11,152 nucleotides of DNA from Lentisphaeria bacterium (lineage in GTDB: Bacteria; Verrucomicrobiota; Lentisphaeria; Oligosphaerales; Lenti-02), in contig JAGLDW010000275.1 in NCBI GenBank assembly GCA_023145395.1, positions 1 to 11,152 of the forward strand, in the 5' to 3' direction. The notes beneath the pieces are model-generated. The model was not told the DNA's origin. It did no database searches and was given only the letters and a program-made list of their open reading frames with translations. Shown here in pieces: positions 1 to 6,755 of the stretch (position 1 is the stretch's first letter; every line of letters starts with the position of its first letter). Position numbers and translations under genes: made by a program.

Positions 1-750
1 GCAGTAGACATCGATGCCGTTCTTGCCGAAGGACTGGGCAAAGCAGCCGCTGTAGACCGTGCCGATGACGCCACTCTCGAACTGGAGATTGACGGCGGAC
101 GCGTCTTCGGTGTCGTAGTCAGGGACGTCCTCCATGATGCCGCGTCGGCCAAACGCCTGGACCGCGACGACTTCGCCGAAGAGATAGCGCGTCATGTCAA
201 AGGTGTGGATCGTTTGCTCGACGGCTTGTCCGCCTGAGGTCGAGCGATTGCGCCACCACCAGACACCGGGCATGCCGCCAACCCAGTAGCCATTGAAGAA
301 ACCGACTTCCTTGCTGGCGAGCCAGGCTTTCATCTTCGGGGCGAAATCCAGATAGCGATCCTGGAAGCCAGCGGCGTTGATGAGCCCCTTGGCATTGATG
401 CCGGCCAGCACCTTGTTCGCGTAGTCCATGCTCAGAGCGACGGGCTTTTCGACGAAGAGATGACAGCCTTTCTCGATGGCGGCCAGTTCCATGCCGCCAT
501 CCTCGCGCTCGTGTGCGCACGGCTCCACACAGACGTAGAGAGCGTCGAATTGCTCCTTCTCGAACATGTCCTTCCAAGACATATAGGGCGTCGCGTCGAA
601 GCGTTCCGCCGCAGCTTGCACCCTCTCCTCGACAAGGTCGCAGACGGCGACGATCCGGGCTTCCGGAATCTTGTTGTCGGCGAAGTGTCCAAAGTGGAAG
701 TTTCCGATGCCACCGCATCCGACAAAAGCGATTCTGACTTGATCTGCCAT
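1..750 (-). CDS. Gfo/Idh/MocA family oxidoreductase (C-terminus cut by window edge)
   Basis: Reading the minus strand from the ATG at 750 gives 250 uninterrupted residues that continue off the left edge. The protein is a probable NAD(P)-dependent sugar or inositol dehydrogenase of the Gfo/Idh/MocA family, acting in the cytoplasm. An N-terminal Rossmann domain (about residues 5-125) carries the GCGGIG nucleotide loop at 11-16 and an acidic residue at the end of the second strand (D38). The family EKP motif with its catalytic Lys is at 101-103. The substrate-domain motif GGQAVEQTIHTFD is at 173-185; its His is the usual catalytic His, and Glu stands where many family members have Asp. A GGAG-type ribosome site lies about 10 nt before the ATG. 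It is the second gene after the YhcH-type gene, 113 nt downstream on the same strand. The full family length is usually 330-400 residues, so about a third is missing here. The substrate cannot be told from sequence. Confidence 0.95.
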   Translation of the reverse strand, partial: MADQVRIAFVGCGGIGNFHFGHFADNKIPEARIVAVCDLVEERVQAAAERFDATPYMSWKDMFEKEQFDALYVCVEPCAHEREDGGMELAAIEKGCHLFVEKPVALSMDYANKVLAGINAKGLINAAGFQDRYLDFAPKMKAWLASKEVGFFNGYWVGGMPGVWWWRNRSTSGGQAVEQTIHTFDMTRYLFGEVVAVQAFGRRGIMEDVPDYDTEDASAVNLQFESGVIGTVYSGCFAQSFGKNGIDVYC

Positions 751-863
751 CTCAATGTCTCCGTGATGTCTGTTTCTGGATTCCTGCCGCCGTTTGTTCA
801 GAGCCTGGACACGGAACTGTGTACCTTCCGCATGATCTCGTCCAGTCTCGCCGCGCATTTTTC

Positions 864-1307
864 CTATATGGCAATCTTCACGACGATCTTGATCGATTTC
901 CCCTCGCCAGCCAGTGGGGCATGGGCGTCTTCCGGGAAGAAAATGGCAAAGTGCTTCTCGGGGAGATCGATCCAGGCGGTGGAGGCGTCTCCGAAGAGTT
1001 CCACGTCTTTTTCCTCGTCGTAGCCGTCCGCTGGCGTGCAGTCTGCCAGCGCGCACCAGCCAATCACCTCGCGTCCGCTTACGGTGAATTGGACGTCGAT
1101 GTATTTGCGGTGTGTGTCCAGTTTCGCGCCATCGCGCCCACGCCCGTCGCAGTGCTGCACCATGGCGTACACTTGATCCCCATCGATCTCGTAGCGCCCT
1201 TCTTCAGGCATGCTCTCAAGTGCTTTTGCGATGAAGTCGAAGGCCTTCGCGAAGCCTGGTTTGCAGGAGCAGTAGTGGGCGGCGTTGTCGAGTTTGTCCA
1301 GGATCAT
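864..1307 (-). CDS. YhcH/YjgK/YiaL (DUF386) family protein
   Basis: This 147-residue protein has the usual length of the YhcH/YjgK/YiaL family, a cupin-like beta-barrel group. Members are linked to sugar catabolism, including sialic acid anomerase NanQ and YiaL of the xylulose/gulonate pathway. Diagnostic motifs are THRKYIDVQF at about 65-74 and AIFFPEDAHAP at 121-131, with His66 and His129 as likely metal ligands by family analogy. The frame is open 18 codons further upstream. I chose the ATG at 1307 because GGGGAG lies about 9 nt before it and because the homologous fold begins at MILDKL. It heads a two-gene minus-strand unit with the Gfo/Idh/MocA oxidoreductase, which suggests that both act on the same sugar or sugar acid. 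It is preceded by a good promoter match at 1397-1425. The family assignment is firm; the exact substrate is unknown. Confidence 0.93.
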   Translation of the reverse strand: MILDKLDNAAHYCSCKPGFAKAFDFIAKALESMPEEGRYEIDGDQVYAMVQHCDGRGRDGAKLDTHRKYIDVQFTVSGREVIGWCALADCTPADGYDEEKDVELFGDASTAWIDLPEKHFAIFFPEDAHAPLAGEGKSIKIVVKIAI

Positions 1308-1396
1308 GTTGGAAGTCTCCCCGGGTGTTGTTGCGATGTCAGAGGGCCTCTCGGAATCCAAAGCGGTCCTTGTTCGTTCTCCGTCGCGTTCGTCCT

Positions 1397-1425
1397 ATCA
1401 TAGGCGCCGAGGGACGGTCTTTCAA
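1397..1425 (-). promoter_or_regulatory. Sigma-70-like promoter for the yhcH-type/oxidoreductase unit
   Basis: On the minus strand TTGAAA (1425-1420) and TATGAT (1402-1397) are separated by exactly 17 nt. Each hexamer matches five of six consensus bases. Transcription would start near 1390 and leave a leader of roughly 80 nt before the ATG at 1307. This is the best promoter match I found in the window. Confidence 0.6.
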
Positions 1426-1577
1426 CATGTGGGGATGGCATTTGCGCATCCGTTTGCGCCCGGGTGGCACGGGCAGTGGCTTGATGCGGGAGTCCACTTG
1501 CCACGGCGTTTGGCCGCATTGATTTCCAGCAGAGACGGCACCATGTTGCGAACTCGGATCAGGGTAGATGACTCTTA

Positions 1578-2336
1578 ATGAATTTGGCTAGCGAAAGACT
1601 TCAGATGGACCTCCAAATTGCTGTGATTGGGATGGGTATTTTTGGACGCGAGGTGGCTCTGTCGCTGGCCCGACGCGGCTTCGGTGTGATGGTTGTGGAT
1701 CATGATTCCGACGAGATCGAGCCTGTCAAGGACCATGTGGCGCAGGCGGTGATCCTGGACACCACCGACGAACGTGCGTTGTTGGATGCCAAGATCGACG
1801 AAATGGGCGTGGTTGTCGTCGCCATCGGCAATCAGCATGTGGAAAACAGCATCATGACCACTGCGTTGGTCAGACAGATCGGAGTGCCCCGCATCATAGC
1901 GCGTGCAACGAGTGATCTTCATGCCCGAATCCTTCGTCAGGTGGGTGCCACGGAGGTGGTGAATCCGGAGCAGGATCTGGGGCGTCGCATTGCTTCGCAG
2001 ATCGCTCGGCCCGGCTTGCGCGAGGTGCTCCAGCTCGCCGGGAACGTGTGCGTCGCCGAGGTGCCTGTACCCGCGAGTTTTGTCGGCAAGACGATTATGG
2101 AGATCGATGTCAGGAAGAAATATGGCGTAAACGTCGTGGGCGTGCAGCGCCTGTCGGACAAGAGGGGTTCCCGGGCGTCCTCAGAAAAGGAGCCGGAGGA
2201 TGGAGAAAGCCTCCTCAAACCGAATCGCCAGATCATCCTGGATGTGTCCGCCTCCTGCGGGCACTTCAGAGACGACGATATCCTGATTGTCGCAGGACAG
2301 ACTCAGGACGTTGATCGTCTGAGCGGATTGGGCTAG
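1578..2336 (+). CDS. KtrA/TrkA-type RCK domain protein (K+ channel regulator)
   Basis: This 252-residue cytoplasmic protein has an N-terminal RCK/TrkA-N Rossmann domain. The nucleotide loop GMGIFG is at 18-23 and the acidic ribose contact D41 lies in VVDHDSD. The family core continues through VVAIG, IIARATSDLHARIL and GATEVVNPEQDLGRRIA (about 79-138). A TrkA-C domain follows (about 150-250), with KTIMEIDVRKKYGVNVVGV closely resembling Bacillus KtrA. Such proteins form octameric rings that bind ATP/ADP or NAD(H) and gate KtrB/TrkH-type potassium channels. Compared with Bacillus KtrA (222 residues, from memory) there are about 20-25 extra charged residues near 191-216 inside the TrkA-C domain. 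No channel subunit is visible nearby. The start is uncertain: an ATG at 1605 (MDLQIAVIG) would also give a complete fold, and neither start has a strong ribosome site. Only 5 nt separate its stop from the next gene, so it probably heads the operon. Confidence 0.93.
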   Translation: MNLASERLQMDLQIAVIGMGIFGREVALSLARRGFGVMVVDHDSDEIEPVKDHVAQAVILDTTDERALLDAKIDEMGVVVVAIGNQHVENSIMTTALVRQIGVPRIIARATSDLHARILRQVGATEVVNPEQDLGRRIASQIARPGLREVLQLAGNVCVAEVPVPASFVGKTIMEIDVRKKYGVNVVGVQRLSDKRGSRASSEKEPEDGESLLKPNRQIILDVSASCGHFRDDDILIVAGQTQDVDRLSGLG

Positions 2337-2341
2337 GGGCA

Positions 2342-3718
2342 ATGAAACGACTGCTGCGCATATTTCTCATTCCAGTGTGCGTTCTCGCCGCTATTGCGCT
2401 GTCCGGCTGTGCTGCGGACAAGGTTGCGCTACCCATGTTCACCGCAGCTTTCGAAGCGGGGGACTATTCGGGTGCGCTCGCCACGGCCAGAAGGAGAGCA
2501 AAGCCGGCGTCGGCGCCTCAGAAGGCATTGCTGTGGAGACTGCAGGCGGGAGCGGTGGAGCGGGTCGTTGGGCATCCGGCGGAGAGCAACGCCATTTTTG
2601 ATCGCTGCGAGGATGCGTTCAAGTTCTTCGATCTGGAGAACACGGTCAAGTCAGGGGGCAAGACTGTGGGCGCGGTTCTTGTGAACGACTCCATCCGTCC
2701 GTACTCGGGGGAGGAATACGACCGGATCCTGGTCAACACATACAAGGCGCTGAATTTTTCCTCGCTTGGAGACTGGGACAATGCGCGAGTGGAGTTCAAC
2801 CGGGCCTTGCAGCGACAGGTTCAAGCCAAAGAACGGTTCGCGAAGGAGATTCAGAAGACGCAGGGGCAGCTTGCGGGAAGCGATATGGCCGCAGGTATTG
2901 GGGAGAATGTGGAGAGCAAGGAACTGAAAGCCCGGATCGATTCCGTGTACGGAAATCTGAACCCATTTCAAGCGTACCCGGACTTTGTGAATCCCTTCAC
3001 CACCTACATGGCCGGTCTGTTTTTTCTGTTGCGCGACGATCTTCCCAAGGCGGTGGACATCCTGAAGGAAGCTCATGGGATGGTGCCCGAGAACGAGGTG
3101 GTGATGCAGGATTTCGCCTCCGCTGTGGAGGGTCGCATGCCAAAGGGGAATGTGTGGGTTGTCTTTGAGAATGGCGGTGCGCCAATCCGTCGGGAAATGC
3201 GTGTCGATCTGCCTCTGATCCTTGTCACTCAGCACGTGATGTACACGGGCATCGCCTTGCCGGTGCTGGAGTTGCGCGCCCCTGCCTATCCGTACCTGGA
3301 GGTGGTTTCGGGAACGGAGGCGGCTCGCACCACGATTGTGGCAGACATGGACCGCGTGGTCCAGGCAGAGTTCAAGAAGGATTTTCCGGGGATTCTGACC
3401 CGGGCGATCTCTTCGGCGCTGGTCAAGGCTTCCGCGCAGTACGTGGCGGAAGAGCAATTTGGTTTTCTCGGTGGGTTTATCGTCGCGTTGTATTCTGCCG
3501 CCTCGACGGCGGCGGACATTCGTACGTGGACGGCGCTGCCAAAGAACTTTCAGGTGGCGCGCGTGTCGATTCCTGCAGAAGGTGCTAGATTGGAAGTTCG
3601 ACCTCCCGGTGGTGCTAGCCTGGAGATCGATTTGCCTTCCTGCACGAATGCGCTCGTCTGTGTCAGAGTGTCGAGAGCGGGTGTCCCCGCTTCGGTTCAA
3701 GTCATTGTATTTCCATAG
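2342..3718 (+). CDS. COG3014-type TPR-like lipoprotein
   Basis: This 458-residue predicted lipoprotein has a positively charged start (MKRLLR), a hydrophobic stretch and the lipobox LSGC with Cys23 as the lipidated residue. The mature part begins with helical, TPR-like sequence. The segment at about 121-159 (SGEEYDRILVNTYKALNF followed by GDWDNARVEFNRALQRQ) resembles the conserved core of COG3014, an uncharacterised family. In proteobacteria, to my knowledge, COG3014 genes sit next to ycfL and lpoB homologues, as here. The C-terminal third (about 290-458) is predicted beta-rich and of unknown role. The ATG follows the previous stop by 5 nt and its GGGG ribosome-site candidate overlaps that stop, suggesting translational coupling. 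The family call rests on the core motif plus gene order; no biochemical function is known to me. Location is probably periplasm-facing at the outer or inner membrane. Confidence 0.85.
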   Translation: MKRLLRIFLIPVCVLAAIALSGCAADKVALPMFTAAFEAGDYSGALATARRRAKPASAPQKALLWRLQAGAVERVVGHPAESNAIFDRCEDAFKFFDLENTVKSGGKTVGAVLVNDSIRPYSGEEYDRILVNTYKALNFSSLGDWDNARVEFNRALQRQVQAKERFAKEIQKTQGQLAGSDMAAGIGENVESKELKARIDSVYGNLNPFQAYPDFVNPFTTYMAGLFFLLRDDLPKAVDILKEAHGMVPENEVVMQDFASAVEGRMPKGNVWVVFENGGAPIRREMRVDLPLILVTQHVMYTGIALPVLELRAPAYPYLEVVSGTEAARTTIVADMDRVVQAEFKKDFPGILTRAISSALVKASAQYVAEEQFGFLGGFIVALYSAASTAADIRTWTALPKNFQVARVSIPAEGARLEVRPPGGASLEIDLPSCTNALVCVRVSRAGVPASVQVIVFP

Positions 3719-3728
3719 GAGTAGCCCC

Positions 3729-4112
3729 ATGAAACCAAAGCATTTCCTGCTACCGTCTCTTCTCGTTCTCGTGGGTCTGGTCTGTTCGTGCCAAAGCGTG
3801 CCGCACGATCCTCGCGTACGCCTGGAGCCCGGCCTGCGTGGGACCGTTTCCGTCACCAATGTCATCACCATGACCAACGACGCCGATTTTGCGCGGATTC
3901 AGGTCACTCTCTACAACCGGACTTCGCAGATTCGGCATGTGGAGGCGCGCGTCTCCTGGCTTGATTTCCAGGGCATGGCACAGGATTCTTTGACGGAGAA
4001 CTGGCAGTTCATCTCGCTGGGCAGCTACGGCGAGGCGAGGTTTCAGTCCACCGCGCCGAATTCGAAAACCAAGGATTTCAGAGTCTACATTCAGAGAAAG
4101 AGGACCAACTAG
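3729..4112 (+). CDS. YcfL family (DUF1425) lipoprotein
   Basis: This is a 127-residue predicted lipoprotein. The signal sequence ends in VCSC, with Cys21 as the modified residue. The Cys at -2 is unusual for a lipobox, but the -3 Val and -1 Ser fit. The mature domain contains the pattern of an immunoglobulin-like beta-sandwich typical of YcfL/DUF1425: ARIQVTLYNRTS, EARVSWLDFQG, NWQFISLGSYGEARFQSTAP and DFRVYIQ. The frame is open far upstream, but the ATG at 3729 has GGAG at 3718-3721, overlapping the previous stop, with 7 nt spacing. The upstream part is out-of-frame overlap with the COG3014-type gene. In E. coli ycfL lies directly before lpoB, and the same order is kept here. Its molecular role is not established. 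By context it may work with LpoB in envelope synthesis. Confidence 0.88.
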   Translation: MKPKHFLLPSLLVLVGLVCSCQSVPHDPRVRLEPGLRGTVSVTNVITMTNDADFARIQVTLYNRTSQIRHVEARVSWLDFQGMAQDSLTENWQFISLGSYGEARFQSTAPNSKTKDFRVYIQRKRTN

Positions 4113-4114
4113 CC

Positions 4115-4729
4115 ATGAAATATCGCATTCTGTCTCTCGCCTTGCTTTCCGCTGCGTCTCTCGTGCTGGTTGGTTGTGCGGCACAACCACAGAACATTGA
4201 CCTGCAGAATGACCAGGGCCATGCTGTAATGGGGTTGGACTACCGTGATTTCAACAACGCGGCCAATCAGCTTGTGCAGTCGCTGCTGGCTTCCGGAGCG
4301 CTCAAGAAAGACGGGGGCGGTCGTTATGTGATGACCACCGCGAAAATCGTGAACGACACCATGCAGCGCATCGACACGGACCAGCTCATGGCCAAGATCG
4401 AAGAGGGCATGATGAACTCCGGGCAAGTCGTGATGACTTCCGCAATTGGAGGAAAGGGAGCCACGGACAAGATGGTGTATCAAGTGCGGGAACTTCGTGA
4501 CAACGACGAGTTCAAGCAAAACACAATCGCCAAGAAAGGGCAGTTGATCGCACCTGAACTCAGCATCTCGGGCAAAATCATCCAACGCGATATTCGCTAC
4601 GAGAGGAGCAAGACCCAGGTCGAATACTACTTCCAGCTCAGAGTCACGCATATGACGAACGGTCTGCGCGTCTGGCAGAAAGAGACCATCATCGGCAAGC
4701 GGGGCTCCCGCAGATCCGTCTCCTGGTAG
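4115..4729 (+). CDS. lpoB: LpoB-like lipoprotein (putative PBP activator)
   Basis: This is a 204-residue lipoprotein with lipobox LVGC (Cys21). In enterobacteria LpoB is anchored in the outer membrane and reaches through the peptidoglycan to stimulate PBP1B. The globular part (about 40-204) matches the COG3417/LpoB-like pattern: LDYRDFNNAANQLVQSLL, then RYVMTTAKIVNDTMQRID, a STY-like central sheet, ELSISGKI, and the C-terminal hairpin YYFQLRVTHMTNGLRVWQKE followed by IGKRGSR. The order after a YcfL gene, with only 2 nt between stop and start, supports the call. An AGAGG ribosome-site candidate lies about 11 nt before the ATG inside the previous gene. Unlike E. coli LpoB (213 residues), it has no long Pro-rich linker between the lipid anchor and the domain, only about 20 residues. 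The gene symbol is by homology; activity towards a PBP is inference. Confidence 0.85.
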   Translation: MKYRILSLALLSAASLVLVGCAAQPQNIDLQNDQGHAVMGLDYRDFNNAANQLVQSLLASGALKKDGGGRYVMTTAKIVNDTMQRIDTDQLMAKIEEGMMNSGQVVMTSAIGGKGATDKMVYQVRELRDNDEFKQNTIAKKGQLIAPELSISGKIIQRDIRYERSKTQVEYYFQLRVTHMTNGLRVWQKETIIGKRGSRRSVSW

Positions 4730-4748
4730 ACGTCAGGCAGGTCCTTGA

Positions 4749-5438
4749 CTACTTGCAGCAACCGCTGGAACAACAGCAGCCACCAAGCTCGCCGGCGGCC
4801 CAGAGGATGCCACGCTCCATGATCGTCTTGAGTTCGGGCACGGCGAAGTCTCCGGCAACATGTCCAAGGGAACTGTAGAAGACCCGCCCTTTGCCGTAGG
4901 TGCGCTTCCACGCCACGGGCATGACGCAACCCGCGATCCAGGGTGTGTCTCCAAACTCTCCCGTGAATGTGGTGGTGGCGAGCACTTCATTGCAGGGATC
5001 GACGTGCATGTAGTACTGCTCGGACTTCACGGCAAAGTCAGAGAGCCCTGCTGTGATCGGATCGTCGGGGTCGATGATGTTGACTTCATACTCGATAATG
5101 CCGCCGGGATGGGCCACCCACTGGCCACCAACCATGAACTGGTAGCCTGTGTTCTGGCGAAATGAGTCGCCCATGCCGCCATGCCAGCCCGCGATGTTGA
5201 CGCCCCATCGGATCGCTGCGTCCAAGCCATTCCACTGCTCTTTGCTGATCTCCCCCATAGTCCAGCAGGGGACTACCACGGCCAGCGATTTCATGAACCC
5301 CTCGTCTGTGTAGGGATCCATGTCCTCGGAGACGGTCACGTCGAAGCCACTCTCCTTGAGGAAGGAGATGAAAACGTCTGTGCATTCGAAGGGCTCGTGC
5401 CCATTCCAGCCCCCTCGCACCACCAATGCCTTCTTCAT
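4749..5438 (-). CDS. ThuA domain protein with Cys-rich tail
   Basis: This 229-residue protein carries a ThuA-like domain, a class I glutamine-amidotransferase-like alpha/beta fold found in trehalose-utilisation loci and widely in carbohydrate-degrading bacteria. Visible family signatures are ALVVRGGWNGHEP (4-16), GWHGGMGDSFR (84-94), HPGGIIEYEVNIIDPDDPIT (110-129), SEQYYMHVDP (139-148) and YGKGRVFYSSLGH (181-193). The frame is open 37 codons upstream. The ATG at 5438 was chosen because GAGGA lies about 9 nt before it and the ThuA fold begins there. No signal peptide is seen. The last nine residues contain five cysteines (CCCSSGCC, 221-228), which is unusual. It lies 122 nt downstream of fbaA on the same strand and is convergent with lpoB, 19 nt between stops. 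The enzymatic reaction of ThuA proteins is not settled; a role in sugar metabolism is inferred from family and neighbours. Confidence 0.92.
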   Translation of the reverse strand: MKKALVVRGGWNGHEPFECTDVFISFLKESGFDVTVSEDMDPYTDEGFMKSLAVVVPCWTMGEISKEQWNGLDAAIRWGVNIAGWHGGMGDSFRQNTGYQFMVGGQWVAHPGGIIEYEVNIIDPDDPITAGLSDFAVKSEQYYMHVDPCNEVLATTTFTGEFGDTPWIAGCVMPVAWKRTYGKGRVFYSSLGHVAGDFAVPELKTIMERGILWAAGELGGCCCSSGCCK

Positions 5439-5489
5439 ATCTGCATCCTCGTCGTTTTCGCATCCCCGGAGCCGCTTCATCGCACTGCA

Positions 5490-5521
5490 CGCCGGGCGAG
5501 ATCCTGCGATCCCGCCCGGCG
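5490..5521 (-). terminator. GC-rich hairpin after fbaA
   Basis: A stem of 14 pairs with a 4-nt loop lies about 40 nt after the fbaA stop. Its arms are 5490-5503 and 5508-5521. The single irregular pair is a G-U wobble when read as minus-strand RNA but an A-C mismatch as plus-strand RNA, so the structure suits the fbaA transcript. No U-tract follows. It could be a factor-dependent terminator, a 3'-end stabiliser for fbaA mRNA, or a processing site between fbaA and the ThuA gene. Confidence 0.45.
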
Positions 5522-5560
5522 TTGGTTGTCTTCCAGCCGATGCTGGCAAATTGACTTGCG

Positions 5561-6634
5561 CTAGTTGCGTCCGATGGCGTTGAGATCCTCAAAGGCCTTG
5601 ACGACGCGTGCGACCACGCTTTCCTCGGCCTTGCGCAGCCAGGTGCGTGGATCGTACTTCTTCTTGTTGGGTTTGTCGTCGCCTTCGGGATTGCCGATCT
5701 GGCCCTGGAGATACCCTTCGAACTCCTTGTAGAACTCGAGCACTCCTTCCCAGAAAGCCCACTGCGTGTCCGTGTCGATATTCATCTTGATGGCGCCGTA
5801 GCCGATGGCTTCGCGGATTTCCTCGAGAGACGATCCAGATCCGCCGTGGAAGACGAAATCGACGGGCTTTGGACCCGTGTTGTGCTTCTTCTGGATGTAG
5901 TCCTGGCTGTTGCCGAGAATCGGGGGACGAAGCACGACGTTGCCGGGCTTGTAGACGCCATGGACGTTGCCGAAGCTGGCGGCGATGGTGAAGCGACTGC
6001 TGACTTCGCCGAGCTTCTCGTAGGCGTAGCAGACATGTTCGGGCTGGGTGTAGAGCAGGGAATTGTCGATACCCGTGTTGTCGACGCCGTCTTCCTCGCC
6101 ACCGGTCACACCAAGCTCGATTTCGATCGTCATGCCGATGGCGTCCATGCGCTTGAGGTACTCGGCGCAGATCTCGATATTCTCCTCGAGAGGTTCTTCG
6201 GAGAGGTCGAGCATGTGGCTGCTGAAGAGGGGTTTGCCAGTATGCGCGAAGTGTTTCTCGCCCGCTTCGAGCATGCCGTCGATCCAGGGCAGAAGTTTCT
6301 TGGCGGCATGGTCGGTGTGGAGGATGACCGGAACACCGTAGGCCACGGCCATTCTACTCACATGCATGGCGCCGGAAATCGCGCCTTGGACAGCTGCGTC
6401 GTCGGCGGGGCAGCCCTTGCCGGCGAAGAAGGCGGCGCCGCCATTCGAGAACTGAATGACCACGGGGCTCTTGACCTTCGCGGCGGCCTCGAGCACTGCG
6501 TTGACCGAGTCGGTGCCAATCACATTCACGGCGGGAAGGGCAAAACCCTCTTCCTTCGCGATGGCGAATACCTTGCTTACGTCATCGCCGAAGAGTACGC
6601 CGGGCTTGACTACGTCGAGAATCTTGGTTGCCAT
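5561..6634 (-). CDS. fbaA: Class II (IIA) fructose-bisphosphate aldolase
   Basis: This glycolytic/gluconeogenic enzyme reversibly splits fructose 1,6-bisphosphate into dihydroxyacetone phosphate and glyceraldehyde 3-phosphate, using a zinc ion in the cytoplasm. It is 357 residues, the usual length, and aligns by eye almost end to end with E. coli FbaA (for example VKPGVLFGDDVSKVF, ALPAVNVIGTDSVNAVLE, ASFGNVHGVYKPGNVV). Counting from MATK, HTDH (106-109) supplies the catalytic Asp and a zinc His. The other zinc ligands are His225 (GNVHG) and His263 (FHGGSGS). NIDTDTQW binds the phosphate/substrate end. The frame also has an ATG at 6640, but AAGGAG sits only 3 nt before it and 9 nt before the ATG at 6634, so the latter is preferred. 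All key residues are present. The ThuA gene follows on the same strand. Confidence 0.98.
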   Translation of the reverse strand: MATKILDVVKPGVLFGDDVSKVFAIAKEEGFALPAVNVIGTDSVNAVLEAAAKVKSPVVIQFSNGGAAFFAGKGCPADDAAVQGAISGAMHVSRMAVAYGVPVILHTDHAAKKLLPWIDGMLEAGEKHFAHTGKPLFSSHMLDLSEEPLEENIEICAEYLKRMDAIGMTIEIELGVTGGEEDGVDNTGIDNSLLYTQPEHVCYAYEKLGEVSSRFTIAASFGNVHGVYKPGNVVLRPPILGNSQDYIQKKHNTGPKPVDFVFHGGSGSSLEEIREAIGYGAIKMNIDTDTQWAFWEGVLEFYKEFEGYLQGQIGNPEGDDKPNKKKYDPRTWLRKAEESVVARVVKAFEDLNAIGRN

Positions 6635-6728
6635 GTTCATTTTCTCCTTGGGCTTGGCTTGGCGGTCTGGGTCTGTTGCTCGACCTGTCTGCGGCCCTGT
6701 TCGAAAGGCGCGGAGGCAGATCGTTTCT

Positions 6729-6755
6729 TTGACAGCCCGTACTATACGATGTCAA
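6729..6755. promoter_or_regulatory. Candidate promoter/operator region between fbaA and the secreted-protein gene
   Basis: In the 291-nt divergent interval there is an inverted repeat of TTGACA (6729-6734) and TGTCAA (6750-6755) around a 15-nt centre. Within it, on the minus strand, lies TATAGT, a good -10-like hexamer with no convincing -35 at the right distance. It may be an operator or part of a promoter for fbaA. The evidence is pattern only. No clear promoter is visible for the plus-strand gene at 6926. Confidence 0.25.

Noticed and set aside
460..1403. Plus-strand open frames (187 and 194 codons) across the left region
   Set aside because: They are antisense to the oxidoreductase and YhcH-type genes, which have clear family motifs on the minus strand.
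1308..1577. Promoter for the ktrA-type operon on the plus strand
   Set aside because: Several TTG-containing words occur, but none has a fitting -10 hexamer at 16-18 nt, so I do not annotate one.
2651..3877. Long minus-strand open frame (408 codons) opposite the COG3014-type and YcfL genes
   Set aside because: Its protein is rich in Arg, His and Gln with no recognisable motif, and the plus strand carries well-supported genes with lipoboxes and ribosome sites. It is an antisense artefact of GC-biased codons.
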